Shown here piece after piece: positions 37,141 through 50,200 of a stretch of DNA of 64,000 bases (position 1 is the stretch's first letter; every line of letters begins with the position of its first letter). The DNA is taken from contig JAFFSR010000237.1 of the NCBI GenBank assembly GCA_017163975.1, positions 2,108,001 to 2,172,000 on the forward strand, in the 5' to 3' direction. This stretch comes from Anastatus disparis. Lineage: Eukaryota > Arthropoda > Insecta > Hymenoptera > Eupelmidae. A model generated the notes under the pieces. It saw only the letters and a list, made by a program, of their open reading frames with translations, was not told the origin of the DNA and searched no databases. A program made the translations under genes and the position numbers.

Positions 37141-39386
37141 TTCGCCGTTGAAAAATGGTAATAAGCACGTGACGAATATAAGGTCATAAGTAAGTGCACA
37201 GCTGGTAAAAGCACGCTTACTTTTTTAAAATTCTTTCTGCGTAAGTGCGAGTGAGACGGAGAAATAAAACTCCAAAACTTACCAAAAGCTGTAAAATAGG
37301 GATGTTATCGTCAGTCAAAATATTAAATTAATTTTTTATTTCGTAGCACTCGTGCTGCAAAGAATAGTAGCATTGATATTAATAAAATTAGAATTAATTG
37401 AACTTTTTGTCGACAGCTGATAGTACGTGAACATGCAAGCGACTTTGGTTTAATCCTCTGTGCTACATCGAGCTACGCTATTAATAATATGTCGAGCTTA
37501 TTATAGAGCTTATTCTTTTTCTCACCTGAGAGTTTCTTTTTTATTATGTATATAATTTTTTTCAAGTCATATGATAACCACATTGAAATCTTTAGAGGTA
37601 AATTCTACGGGTTTGCAAAACAATAAACGTTTGATATACAGATTTTTTGGTTTTCTATAAAAGATTAAGAGCATTATTTTATGTAGAATTTTAATAAGGA
37701 TCGTAAATGTAATTATGAAATCGTTTATTATTTTGAGAAAATGTAGATAAAAAAATTTGGATTTTTTAATACAATTGTGAAAAACTAATTTTACATAATA
37801 TTGATGGCGCTCTGTTTGAAAAAAGGTAAGCAGCAAGTTTTAGTTGTCGTGCATCAACGCGTAACAATAGTCGAGCATGTATGTAAACATTATTTTCGTT
37901 GGACAACACAGTATATTGTTGAAGTAAAATACATTAAAGTCCTGAGTAGAAATTCGTAATGATGAAATAACTTGAATTAATATCGGTAAAATGAAATTTT
38001 CGTTAAAAAGTTTAAGGCCGTAAATTAATAATTGGCTAATATTCCTTTATTTTACTAGAATAGCGGACGAAAATTTACGTGAAAATGGACAAAAGAAATT
38101 TTACGTGAATAAGTGATTATATCAATATAGCCTATTTTGTGGAGTGTGAAAAAAATTTTTTGAAACAATAATTTCGTGCATTAGTTTTGCAAATCAAATA
38201 CAAAGCAAAAAGGCGAGAAAGACGATAGAAACAAATATTGTGTTAACGAGGGCGCTGCATCGCTCCATAATCTGGAGCTTTTCAACACAACAATACGGCA
38301 TTCGATTTCAACCTGCAGCGATCATAAAAATGGATGACCACAAAGAAGCAGTTATCTCTTAGTTTCCTTTACGTAATTAATAATAGCATTAGCATTTAAA
38401 TTAAAAAGTAAGTAGTCTATTTAATTAACTGATATTTGAAGTTATATATGTTCGATATCTTGTTCAAAATGGGACAGCAATAAGATACTAAAAATAATGA
38501 AAAAATAAAATGAAAAATTTGTCATTTGCGTACTGACAGGTTTTGATTAATTTCACTTGAATTATTATAAAAATATTTCAATTAAAAAAACATAAGTAAG
38601 TGTATTAAAATTTTAATGGTAACACGAAAAAAACTCATGACATTGGAAATTCGTGGAATATGATTGAACGAAAAATATAAACAAACCCGCCGAGACGTAG
38701 TTTCATTATGTTTTAAGAATAAAAATTTTTATTGTTTTTTTTTACAATTACAACTCAATGAAAATATGTTCTTAACGTTATTAACATGCAAAATAATTTT
38801 AGGAATGTTATTAAACTAGACAAGAATTTATAAGTGGGTTATTTATAATAATAATTTAGATAATTAAGTCGGTATGTTTTCCACTATTAATGATACGAAA
38901 ATATTCTCAAAATTAAAAAGAGTGTAGTTCGTTGATGATGATAACTAATTTAATTTAATCGTCAAAAACTGCTTTGTTTATTCATAATTACAAATACTTG
39001 GTGAATAATTATAAAGAGTTAAATTTTACGTTATTACATGGATCATTTTTTATATAAAAGTTATTTGCACATATAAAGAATAATTATATACATTAAAGGG
39101 ATTTGAATTCGGACAAATTATATTGATTATTTGTGATATTGAGTAGCAGAGCATTTTACACATTTTATAATGAGCCGTAGTTGGTAGATTTTGGAGCAAT
39201 TAGTATAAATAATTTTCTTTAGATCGTTTTTTTTTCTAATTTTTCTAAACTTATAAAATCGTTAATTTTTACAATAATTTATTAAGTTACTTCACGTAAT
39301 CAATATGGTTTTTTTAATTCATCTGTATAATTATATCTCATACAATCTAATTTCCTTGATGAATTTGTTTCAGATATTCAATACGC
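37140..39386 (+). promoter_or_regulatory. B1 upstream region
   Basis: Blocks of this 2.2 kb recur in order before B2 (about 47200-51545): GAGCTTATAGAGCTT-like sequence near 37495, a TTTCAGTT/GTGCATxAACG block near 37840, and GTTCGTTGATxATG near 38930. The segment 37205-37295 (GAGACGGAGAAATAAA, AACTTACCAAAAGC) recurs at 44445-44545. A leader intron probably ends in CAG at 39373, 13 bases before the start codon. No further gene seen. Confidence 0.45.
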
Positions 39387-42300
39387 ATGACGCCGAGCAA
39401 CATTAACATGGATATTCCAATCGATGTATCAAAAATACGATACAGCAAATATTTTAAAAATGATAAATTATTGACTCGTCTTATAACATTTTACATTAAC
39501 GATTCATTTATCTTTCATCGAAATGAAAACATTGACAGCAATGTAATCCTAAAAAATACGGACGCCGTGGACGGCCGTAGTGCTTGCTACAAAATCAATT
39601 CCTATTTTCAATACAGAAATTTGTTATATGCAATTATAAAAAAAGGATACTTCAAAAAAATTGGTTCCATTGATTCTGACACTCCATCATATGCTATCTG
39701 TGATACAAACTTTAGGGAGGCTATCAGACAATTTCAATGGAATTGTTTAACTTACGTTTCAAATAATTGCGAATATAAAAGAAGTGTTAAAAACCTAAGT
39801 CAAAAGGGACACGTTTATAATTATTACTTTTCCAAGGATTTGCACCAATTAATAGGTATTGTTTATCATTTATGATACATTGCATTTATTCTAAGTGATC
39901 ATCACGTTTACAATAAATTTTATTTTATTGATCATATTAACAGGTTTGACACCGCTCACTGAGGAATTTGAAACAAAATTAGGTGAAATATGGCCTATTT
40001 GGTTCGCGATTGCATTCCGAACCGGACTCCTAATCATAAAATCGTTATGCAATTATTTGGAACGAGATCAACCTGACCCGTCGTTGGTGCTGGCAATTGA
40101 AAATTTCATCATCGACACACTAGATTTAAAATTAGGTTTGGCTCCAAAACTACGGGCCATCATCAATTTAGAGCTGTCTGAACGAAATGATGTCCTGCCA
40201 TGGCAGACCTTCTTCCACGAGGCAAAATGTGATAAATATCGATGTTCATACTTTTGCTTGGCTATCGTAAATTACTTATTATATAATAAGGATATTAAAT
40301 TGCCGACTTTTTACGATACTTTGGGTAAGTTTCAATCATTATTAAAATCATTTTATAACTTATTTGTTATGTTTTAATATTATGTTCTAATGAATCTGTA
40401 TTAATAATCGACTCGCATATGAATTATAATTTTGTATATTTTCAGAGAATGAAAAACGGTCAAAATATGATATACATGCTGGGATGACAGATGAGCAAAG
40501 AAAGGAAGCGACAATACGTTTTCTGCAACGATCTCGCATCGACAAAAGTAGAAAAAAATTAACTCACAAGTTCACCAATTTTGACCATTGCATTTCTAAA
40601 CCCATTTCATTAATAATTCAGAACAAGTTCCGATATAACAGCAAAAATTCTACATCATCCAACAAGTTACCAGCCAAATCAGGTAATAAAATTTTTTAAT
40701 CCACTGTTCATAGCATGTATAGTGTACATTATGTTATATTTTATAATCAATAAAGTAAACATAACTACATCTAATTAAATTATAAAATAAGCCAAATAAT
40801 CATAAATTGATTGAGAACTTTCTGTGTTACAACCAATAATTTTCTTTTGCATTTGCAGTTTTTGTATAATTTTTATCAAATTTCATACATTTATCTACTG
40901 TAGGTGTATTTTTATTCCATTTTGTAGTAGTATTTACACATTTATAGTAAAATACAGCCAAGTTCATTTTAAGCCCTTAGCTTATTGTCTTGTATCTTAA
41001 ACGTATGTTTTGATACTAAGTTTAAATGTAAAATTGGTGCACATATAAATGCAAATCAATGGTATAACTAGTAATATTAGCGAATAACAGTTACTAGCTT
41101 AACAATCTAGATCAACTGAATTTTTTTGTAAAGGTCAAATCTAATGCGGCTCGTTGATTTTAAGAAGTATTTCTACATGTCATTTTTAAAAGTTACATCC
41201 TTCAAGTAACAATAACTTTTATAACTCTATGTCGAATTATGAAGCTCAATAAGTAGATAAATTTTATGGATTTATTTATATAGGAGCGTCATATCAATTC
41301 TAATATTCATTTAATCCGACTAAGGACTAATATTTTTATGCAAACACCTGAATTGCATTCGCTTGAACATTTATTAAAAGTGATTTTTTAAATCTTGATT
41401 AACTATATTTAAATGAATTAGTCTTTTTCTCTTAATTTTATTTTCTACATAAAATCTTCACCATTATGGTATCATTAATTTAAGTTAACAAAGTTATTCA
41501 TTAAGGATATTTATAATCAAGATTTTTCAAATCCGTAAATAATTTCAAGACATGAATATAAATTTTATAAATATTGTAATTTACATATACCATTTTGCTA
41601 TTTCAGAGATTCTTTAACTCTTAATGATAGATAAGATTTAGATATCCTTAATCTTTAAATCTAAAATTTAATATTCTTTAGATGACAATGATTTTATATT
41701 ATATTATTCTTATTCAGAATCCAATGGCAAAGAATCAACCAAAAATAACACAAATGTATTTCATTAATTAATTTATTTATGATTACTGGTTTTATTAATG
41801 ACATCTTTTTTTAGGTTTAGTGAATCCAGTAGATCTAAAATTACAAGAAAAAATAGTGGATAATAATAGTCAGAAATCAACAGTGAATAAATTGCAATCA
41901 CAAATTTCTGAAAACATTATAATATCATCTTCAAGTTTAACCAAAGCCCGTGAGTCTCTTGAAATCACCTCCAGTCAGAATATTGATTCTGCAACAGAAA
42001 ATTTTGGAGACCGAAGGTCTTCAATGCTAAATATGGATATCATTACAATTGATGATTCTGATAAAGAATTAACAACAAATGTGAAAGTTGAGAAAAATAA
42101 TGAAGGTAAATTAAATTTTTTAATAATTTCATTGTTTTATATCTTAAATTTATTGATCTTTGATTTTGTAGACGATGATATTAAAATTATCACCAGTCAG
42201 ATAATCAATTCTGCAACAGAAAATTTTGGAGACCAAAGGCCTACAGTCATCACAATTGATGATTCTGATGATGAATCACCTAAGCAAAATAATAAAAGTA

Positions 42301-42827
42301 AACTAAATTTTTTCATTATATAATTATTTTATAACTATCTCTAATTTATAAATTTTTAATTTTTCAGGTGATGCTATTACCACCGAAATTTTCTATACAT
42401 TGATGAACAATGATATTTTGTTACGATGGGATGAAATAAAGGATAAATATTTAATAAAATTCATATTAAATAATCCTGATGATCTACAGAAAGATTGTGT
42501 AATTAAATGAAATTTTATTATTTTTCAATGAATTTATCATTTATCAAACATTTTATTTTAATAATAATTTCATGGTTTGACATTAATTGATTTTGATATT
42601 TTTAGACTTACAAAAAGTTAATAATGCTAGAGCCCCAGATCTTTAAAGGCTTCAAACCAGAAAATTTAAGAAGAAGAATAGACCATTTGGCTAATAGTGA
42701 TGAATATTTATTGAAACTCTGTGGATCTGAAAAAATAAATACAGAGGAAGACAAAATTGTATTTAAAGAAAGAATAGAGTCTTTAAGGAAATTAATGAAT
42801 ATTTCTGTCAAGATGGAACTAGGTTAA
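39387..42827 (+). CDS. B-type modular gene B1
   Basis: Seven exons: 39387-39855, 39944-40324, 40446-40682, 41815-42105, 42172-42297, 42368-42498 and 42606-42827, about 618 residues. The first three exons form an N-terminus unlike the A genes: INSYFQYRNLLYAIIKKGYF and GHVYNYYFSKDLHQLI in exon 1, WFAIAFRTGLLIIKSLCNYL in exon 2, and a basic exon 3 (MTDEQRKEATIRFLQ). I recognise no known domain. The rest is the A-gene C-terminal block with two SIM-like cores, IITIDDSDKE and VITIDDSDDE. The second is in a hybrid exon (42172-42297). The donor after 42498 is GTAATT where the other copies have GTAAGT. All phases fit. Confidence 0.83.
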
Positions 42828-42883
42828 TAAACTTATATGAAATATTTTATACAAAAAATTTTTATAAAATTTTAAATAATATG

Positions 42884-43225
42884 GTGAGAGCGCGGTGGCG
42901 TAATGGATAGAGCTCTTGCCTTCAACGCGGAGGGCATGGGTTCGAATCCTGGCCAGGTACCTCTAACTTTTTTTTCGAAAGAAAATAAGTGTATGTGCCA
43001 TTTATATCGCGACTCTTTAAAAAATCCGACCTCATTGGGTATCGGTTGATTGTTGGTTACAAAAGTGGCTGACCATCCATCGGTAGTCAAAGTTTTCGGT
43101 ATGGTGGGTCTGACAGTCCTAGCCTGATGTAATGTGTTAAACAGATGCCGGGCGGGGGACTTCCTCGACTTCATCATATATAAAAGGTTAATCATATAGA
43201 GGACAATATCCTTTATATATTAATC

Positions 43226-43270
<45 letters not shown>
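42884..43270 (+). mobile_element. SINE family 1, young copy with 39-base poly(A) tail
   Basis: Head with A-box TGGCGTAATGG and B-box GGTTCGAATCC, body of about 250 bp, tail of 39 A (43232-43270). The target duplication AAATAATATG lies at 42874-42883 and 43268-43277. The empty site (AATAATATGACACTTATTTA) is seen after B2 near 54484. The insert is in the B1 3' UTR. Confidence 0.92.
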
Positions 43271-43272
<2 letters not shown>

Positions 43273-43277
43273 ATATG

Positions 43278-43717
43278 ACACTTATTTAAATGCAAGATTT
43301 GCTATAAGTTATGAACTTAGATGTACAACATTTAAGACACTTAAAAGCGTTTAAAATAATATTTTATTATAATTAAGATTGTAGTAAAATATTTAGTTTC
43401 GCTATGTTTAACTATTTAAACATGTAAATAAGTTGACTTGATTTGTAAGTTTTATAATAAAATATTTTGATATGTATGTAGTTTTTTTTTTATATTAATT
43501 AAAAAATAAATAAATATAAGGCAAAATAAAATTTAAAAATTCGATTTTCCTGTCGATAATTAAATATCAAATTTATCTTTACATAGTTTGTATTTCATTT
43601 AATTTAAGATTATAAAATCAGAAGAAAACAAATGCTAAAAATACATTGTATAATCATTGTCTCTTTTTCTCATCACAGTTGGAATATTAGTAAGAGTCGC
43701 AAAAGGTATGTTCAATC
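43278..43717. other. B1 3' region
   Basis: Continues the 3' sequence shared with B2 (AAGATTGTAGTAAAATATTT here; AAGATTGTTAGTTATCC there). ATAATAAAAT near 43453 is a candidate polyadenylation signal. Confidence 0.5.
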
Positions 43718-43825
43718 ATGAAACTTATTTTTTCGTTAACATTACTATATAGTGCAGTATATCGTGAAAGTTCGTGTAACGACGTTTTTGGAAATAAGAT
43801 CGTACACTTTATAGTGAAATGTTAA
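43718..43825 (+). CDS. Small ORF with signal-peptide-like N-terminus, downstream of B1
   Basis: 35 residues: MKLIFSLTLLYSAVY, then a short tail with two cysteines (ESSCNDVFGNKIVHFIVKC). The DNA just upstream matches that before the small frame at 3360 (TCATCA..GTTGGAATAT.AGTAA). The tail does not align with the other two frames. It could be a short secreted peptide or the first exon of a lost gene. Confidence 0.35.
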   Translation: MKLIFSLTLLYSAVYRESSCNDVFGNKIVHFIVKC

Positions 43826-44440
43826 ATTATTAATATTATAATTATTATTATAATATTTATTTCATTAGGAAAAAATCTAATATAACTATAATAGTTTTTC
43901 TAGCTATGTTAGAAAGTAAAATTTAAAAATAAAACGTGCAAATCTTATATATGATGATAAAATTATTGGAGATTTAATGTCAGATTATCTTATTATCTTT
44001 ATCTATGGAAACGATGAACCTTAGAACACATTTGGAGTTATAAGTTTTGATAATCTAGATATTTTTGTTATTAATGTTAAACATTTCTATTTATAATTTA
44101 TATTTATGGAATAACATTTATAAACTATTTCATAAAATAATCATAAAAAAATATAATAATTTTAATTTTTTTTTGTTATTAGATGTATGTTATCCACCAT
44201 TAAAATATTCGCCCTCCAAAAATGATTCACAATAAATTTTCGATGCAAAGAAAAAAGTAGAAAATATGGTTGGCATGGATTTTTAAAAATTCAATAATTT
44301 TATATGAAACGTTATAATAATTAAGCCTTTATGTTGATTATTGTTATTTATAAAATATATATTTCTAATAATAATTGGATACTTTTTTTGTAATTTATCA
44401 TAAAATTTATTATGAAGAACCTAGACTTTTAAGTTTTCGT
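43826..44440. other. Intergenic, nothing recognised
   Basis: AT-rich DNA without visible gene or repeat. Confidence 0.45.
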
Positions 44441-44444
44441 TGAA

Positions 44445-44830
44445 TATAATTAAAGCGCGCCGTCTTACCGTCTTTTAAAATATTCTCTTTAAGTGTGAGC
44501 GAGACGGAGAAATAAAGCTCCTAAACTTACCAAAAGCCCGCGACGTTTAAACTCCATCATTTCTAAAAGAGATAGAAAGAAGCTTTCAATGTATAAAGCT
44601 CGAATTTATAGTCGACACTCAGCTCTCAAATATCATTTTGTCTTTATTTTTCTTATGGTAATATGAGTAAGATAGAATGATGTTTGAATGCTAAGTGTGG
44701 ACTATAAATTATAAATTTGAGCCTAAAAGCCCGAGCTTGCTCGCAACCGCCACTTTTCCTCCAAACCATTAGAGGGCGGTTACTTGCCCGTAGCGAATAG
44801 CCCTTAGCTAGCCGGTACATAAACGCCACA
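44445..44830 (+). promoter_or_regulatory. Candidate regulatory region before gene C
   Basis: 44445-44545 repeats the 37205-37295 block (GAGCGAGACGGAGAAATAAA, AACTTACCAAAAGC). 44735-44825 is much less AT-rich (AACCGCCACTTTTCCTCC; AGAGGGCGGTTACTTGCC). The frame on the - strand at 44653 overlaps this and is not supported. Confidence 0.35.
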
Positions 44831-45073
44831 GACGTTAACAAAATTTCTATACATCAGTCACGTTGTTAAAATCTTATGAAAAATAATTATGATTATTTTG
44901 TATTTATCAGGAAACTTTGATCTTATTAACTTTTATAAATAAGTGAGGTCAAAAAAATATTAAAATATTTTTTTGTGCTTTAGTAAGTTGTATTATAATA
45001 TTAATATCCTTGAAAGAAAAATTTTTCTGCTCAAAAAAATAAATTATAAATAAGTTGAAATATATTAAACAAT

Positions 45074-46441
45074 ATGAGTGGATTTACAAGGCGCCGGGGC
45101 CTTGAATGGGATGATAATTTATATTATTCATTACTGAATTATTTATTACAAAATAAAATTGATACTGAAGAAATGTTGAGTAACATTTCGAATGAAGATA
45201 TTAAAGCTATGACTTTATTTATTAATCCAAAGTATGGAGGTAGAAAAAAATATTATGAAGGTGTAAAGTATTTTATTTATGAAAACAAGGAAACAATTGT
45301 TGAAGATCTTTCAAGTGAGTATTTATTTGATATTTTATGACTATACAATAAAATCAAAATTCTTGATATACAAGAATTAAAAAATTTAATAAATTTAAAT
45401 TGTAAATTATAGAGTGATGCACCTTTAGAATTGAAATTTGGCCTTTGAAGCATAATTAAAAATATTAAAATTTTACAAAAATTCTACTACTATTCTACGT
45501 TATAAACTTGTATACAATAGATGTTTCTTTAATAATAATATTTTCTAAATTATTTTATTTTTTTGTATATCTATTTAGTTGTATTTATTATTTAAGTGAT
45601 GAAAATTTATTTTGCTTATGTCAATTTTGATATCTTAATCATCAAATTTTAAATTATTGTCTAGTCGAATGATTTTTATTTTTAGGTTTCTTTATTGTTG
45701 CTCTGCTTGAACTTTAAATCTGTTTTGCATTTTAGTTTTCAATATTTCCTAGCTAACTTTGCATTAGTTTCATCGATAACTTTAATTGTAATTATTTTAT
45801 CTTTTGTTATGATACTTGTTTTCTACACTTTAAATAACTTTGAAATCTTAAGATGTGACACTCTCCTAGTTAATAAAACTTCATGAAATTTATAATTTTT
45901 TTAGTGATGCAAACAAATAATACAGATATCCATGCGCCAAAATTGAAGGACTGGTTGTTGTACAAAAGTCATCTCGTAGATGCAATGATTAATAATATGG
46001 ATATTAAAGATCATATAAAAATATGGTTGAATAATCCGCACAATGAATTACCATTAGAAGCAAAAAAAAGTATTTTAAATAAAATATATAATTTATCTAA
46101 TAATTATGAAAGCTGGATGTTGGAACGATTAAATAACAAATTGCGATACAATATAAATGAAATTTTGGATGAAATAAAAAAGCAATCTAGTCAAAGTAAG
46201 TTTTTTTTAATAATGAAATTATTTTCCTAAAACAATCATATCACAAAATTAATATTTTTTTGAAATTTAATATAACAAATTTAATAAAATATATGAATAT
46301 AATAAAATCTTGTGCATACATGGACATTAAATGTTGGTTAAGAGTATTTTTTATCTTCTAGATTTAAATCAAATTGATGATCAAGGTAACAGCCATGAAG
46401 ATACTGCACAATCAAATGATCTGAAATGTCTTACAATGTGA
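45074..46441 (+). CDS. Gene C: short remote relative of the A-type N-terminal module
   Basis: Exons 45074-45315, 45905-46195 and 46362-46441, about 203 residues; both junctions are phase 1. Exon 1 aligns with A domain 1: NLYYSLLNYLLQNKIDTEE, ISNEDIKAMTLFI, then KYFIYENKETIVEDLSSEYL against the A pattern ILIFLKKYxKEILDDxKSKYL, with the intron in the same place and phase. Exon 2 aligns with A domain 2: LVDAMINNMDIKDHIKIWLN, YNLSNNYESWMLERLNNKL. Exon 3 is a short polar tail (NLNQIDDQGNSHEDTAQSND). It has no acidic SIM linker and no C-terminal domain. It looks like an ancestral-type or stripped-down member rather than a broken copy. Confidence 0.75.
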
Positions 46442-47200
46442 GTAGATGTGGTCATCAGAGCTAACGTTATATAAAATATTTCATTTCTACAGTTGATTTC
46501 ATGTCATTTTGTAAAAAGAATGCTTTTAACTTACATATATATTTTAAAAAATAACATCTTTCTGTTATTATTAAGATATTATTCTGTACATATAAAAATA
46601 GGAAGCTAAAATTTTCCAACAAGAATTGTATAGTTATTTTCAATAACTATTTAGAGTAGTTTTTATGGGAAAAAATTTACCAAAACATAACCTCAAGAAT
46701 ATATTTATTCTAATCTATATCGTCAATGATTATACACTCATCAAAGACATCTGATAGTTGATATAAAAATTATATTCTCTTTCTTTCTAGTATTTTAAAT
46801 CAAAAGATATTCTAGCAGAATTTTTCTGTAATTTTCTGCAGTTATCTGAACCACAATTATTTTAGATTATCACTATCATTAGACAATAACGTGAGATGCC
46901 TAAAATAAATAAAGACTGCAATAAAAGATTCGAAGGAAGAAATTATATTAAGTTTTAATATAAAATTATAATAGTAATAAAAAATTTATAATTATTATTT
47001 AATTATGGAAATATAAATATATTTTATGTTGAGTAATAATTTTAAAATAAATTGTAGAAAATAAAATTTTTAGAGTAAGAAATAAAATTGAAAATTAGAA
47101 CACAAACAGAAATAAAATAATGAAAAAATTTCTAAATAAGAATAAATAGTAGACATAATTGAACAATAATATCGCAAGTCACGTAAAATAAACAAAGAAT
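46442..47200. other. Intergenic, nothing recognised
   Basis: AT-rich 3' region of gene C with several AATAAA words (for example near 46905 and 47057). No gene seen. Confidence 0.45.
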
Positions 47201-50200
47201 CCCTTACGGAAAAACCGTAAATTGTCTGCAGAAATTCGCGCGCTCCGCTGAAAAAAATTAAGGTTCATCTCACAGTGAGTTAGATTAAAATTATAAATTA
47301 ATTTTTTTATCTCTTAACACTCTTGCTGTGAGCAATAGGAGTGTATACAAGCGATTGGATTTAACGCCCTATTGTTATTGATAAAATCAGAATTAGTTAA
47401 ACTTTTTGTTGATAGCTGATAGTACAGATAAATACAAGCGACTTTGACTTAATCCTCTGTGTTATATCTCGAGTTATGATATTAATAATACATTGAGCTT
47501 ATAGAGCTTTCTCCTTTTCTTTTTTTCTCACCTGAGAATTTTTTACATATTAAACTCATTAGATCATCTTTTTTTTTCTCACCAGAGTATTTTTTTTTAC
47601 GTATATAATCTACTAAATAGCTTCGAGGGGATAGGAAGTTTTATTGCAAGACTTCCTATCTTACAGTTACGACGGCTAAACTCCAATTTGTCCCGAGTGG
47701 AGTCTCATAGCTCACTCGTTTGCTTACCAAATCAATGTATTAAAGAAAAATAAAGTTAATTGAAAAACATTCAATTCATTTCCCGAGCGCGAAGGAGAAA
47801 TAAAATTTTTTAATCATATATTTTAAATATTGAATGATCCAGCACCAAATCCGGTAATTTTCTTTGATACGTTACTCGTCATACGAAAGATTAAATTTTT
47901 CTCAAAAATAAAAGTGAGTTCGACATTTGGTTATAACGAACCATAACTACATTGAAGAACTCAAAGATAAATTGTCCAGGATATAAAACATTAATAAATT
48001 ATTGAGCGATTGATATATACACACATTTTTTGTTTTCTACAAAAGATTATAAAACGCATTATTCTAATGGAGAATTTTAATGAGGATCGTCCGAGTTACA
48101 TATAATTAATTTTATTTAAGAATACTTTAAATTTTTATCACAATTTAAAAACAAAACAATTCACCTTTTCTAATTCAAGAGACAGAACTATGAAATCACA
48201 ATTTTGAACAAACTTATGTATTAATTGCAGTTTTAAAAATTATATTTCGATTTAGAAATGATAAATCATTTTGAAATTTTTATCACATTTATGACGCTGT
48301 TTTTAAATTGTGATAAAAATTTTGAAGTATTTTTGAAATAATGGATTTTTATGATGTTATTGAGATATAACCACCTTAATTAGATGTAATCATGAAATTT
48401 TTTATTATTTCAATAACTTTTACTTTAACAAAAAAGTATGGATTATGGATCTAAAAATTAATTCTGCAGATATAGATGGCGCACTGTTCATAAAAAGATA
48501 GTCATTAGAATAGCAGAAAGTTTCAGTTATCGTGTATTAACGTGCAAGTGCAACAATAGTCGAATATATTTAGACATAATGTTCGGCTCGCAAAATAAAT
48601 AGAAATTAAAAACAATATATAACTTCTGATTTTTTACGTGAGAAAGGCGATCGTTCAAATTGTAACATAAAAGAAGCACATATTCGAAACTTGCCAATTG
48701 CCAACAAAAGGAGTGTGCATATCACAAATCTAATGGACGACAACAAAGAAGCAGTTTGAAATTTTTAAGTTTCCGTTATTTAATTATTTAACAGCATTTT
48801 AAATAAAAAAGAAGTAAGTAGTCGACCAAATTAACTACAATTCTAAATTGTTGTGATATCTTGTTCGAAACGGTTGACTAAACGTCAATATTGTGAAAAT
48901 ATATTTTTATTAGAGTTAGTGATAATCAGAAAGTAAAAAATGAAAAATTTGTTAAATACTGGTAGGTTTTGATTAATTTCACTTGAAATCCATATAAAAA
49001 AATTCGAATTAAAAAAATTTAGAATAAGTATAATAAATGAAATGATAGAAACTTAATAGCATATCGTTGAAAATTCGTGGAATCACTAGTTACGTGTTTT
49101 TATTTTTTTATAGTTTATTATAACTCGATAAAAATATGCTTTTGACGTTATTGACAAGCAAAATAATTTTAGAAAATGTCAGTGAATTAGAAGAAAATTT
49201 ATATGGGCTTATTTATTTTTAAAATGCATGGTAATGGTACAAATAATTCACTCGTCGATATATTTTTCTCTAATTGATAATCCGAAAATATTTTCAAAAT
49301 TAGAAAAAGTATAGTTCGTTGATAATGAGTATTAATTTAATTTAATCAGCAAAGATTACTTTGTTTATTTATAATTACAAATTTTTGATAAATTATTATA
49401 CAAGGTTAAATGTTGCATTATACTACATTAGCGTTAAAAAATAATTGATAAATCTTTTTTTATATAAATCTGATTTGCACGTCTGTCAAACGGGTTAAAA
49501 TTCTAAATTTTTGAACAAATTATTTTATTTTTTTGTGATATTGAGCCACAAAGCACTTACGCGCTAATAAATAAAAATTTATCAAGCTAAGAGTGAGATT
49601 AATATTTATAAGTTAAATTGCATTGGATTAATTAGAATCACGAAAATATAATTTCAATAAATAGTTTAGAATATGTAAACATAAATTAAATCTAATGCGT
49701 AACTTAAGTGCGAAAATAATTGTAGAACGTTTTGGTAATTTGATTGATTTGTCTGTTAGGTGTAAATGAATTAATGTATTACAGTCCGAGAAAGAATCCT
49801 CACAAATATCGCTAATTCCCACTCATCTGAAGAATTGTTTTGATGATATCTAACGTTCTAAATTATAAAACAATGAGCCGGTGCATGGTTCAGTCGGTAG
49901 AGCGTTAGATTCGTAATCTCGGGGCTCAGTTCGAATCCCGCTCTCTACAGCCGATTGATACAAGCACTACCGTACGTTACATATCCTTTGTTCACAAACA
50001 CTTACAAGCTCCGTCGCTGATTAGCATTACAAAATAGCATAAATATAGTGACGTTAAAGAAGAATAAAAAAAATTATAATACAGAAAGATCGGATATAAA
50101 AATATTTATTCGGCTTTACAATTACAATCAACAATATATGCTGGGATGTAATTTGCGTATATTTTTATTTCGCGAAAAGCTTTTTTCGGGAAGGCGTGAA

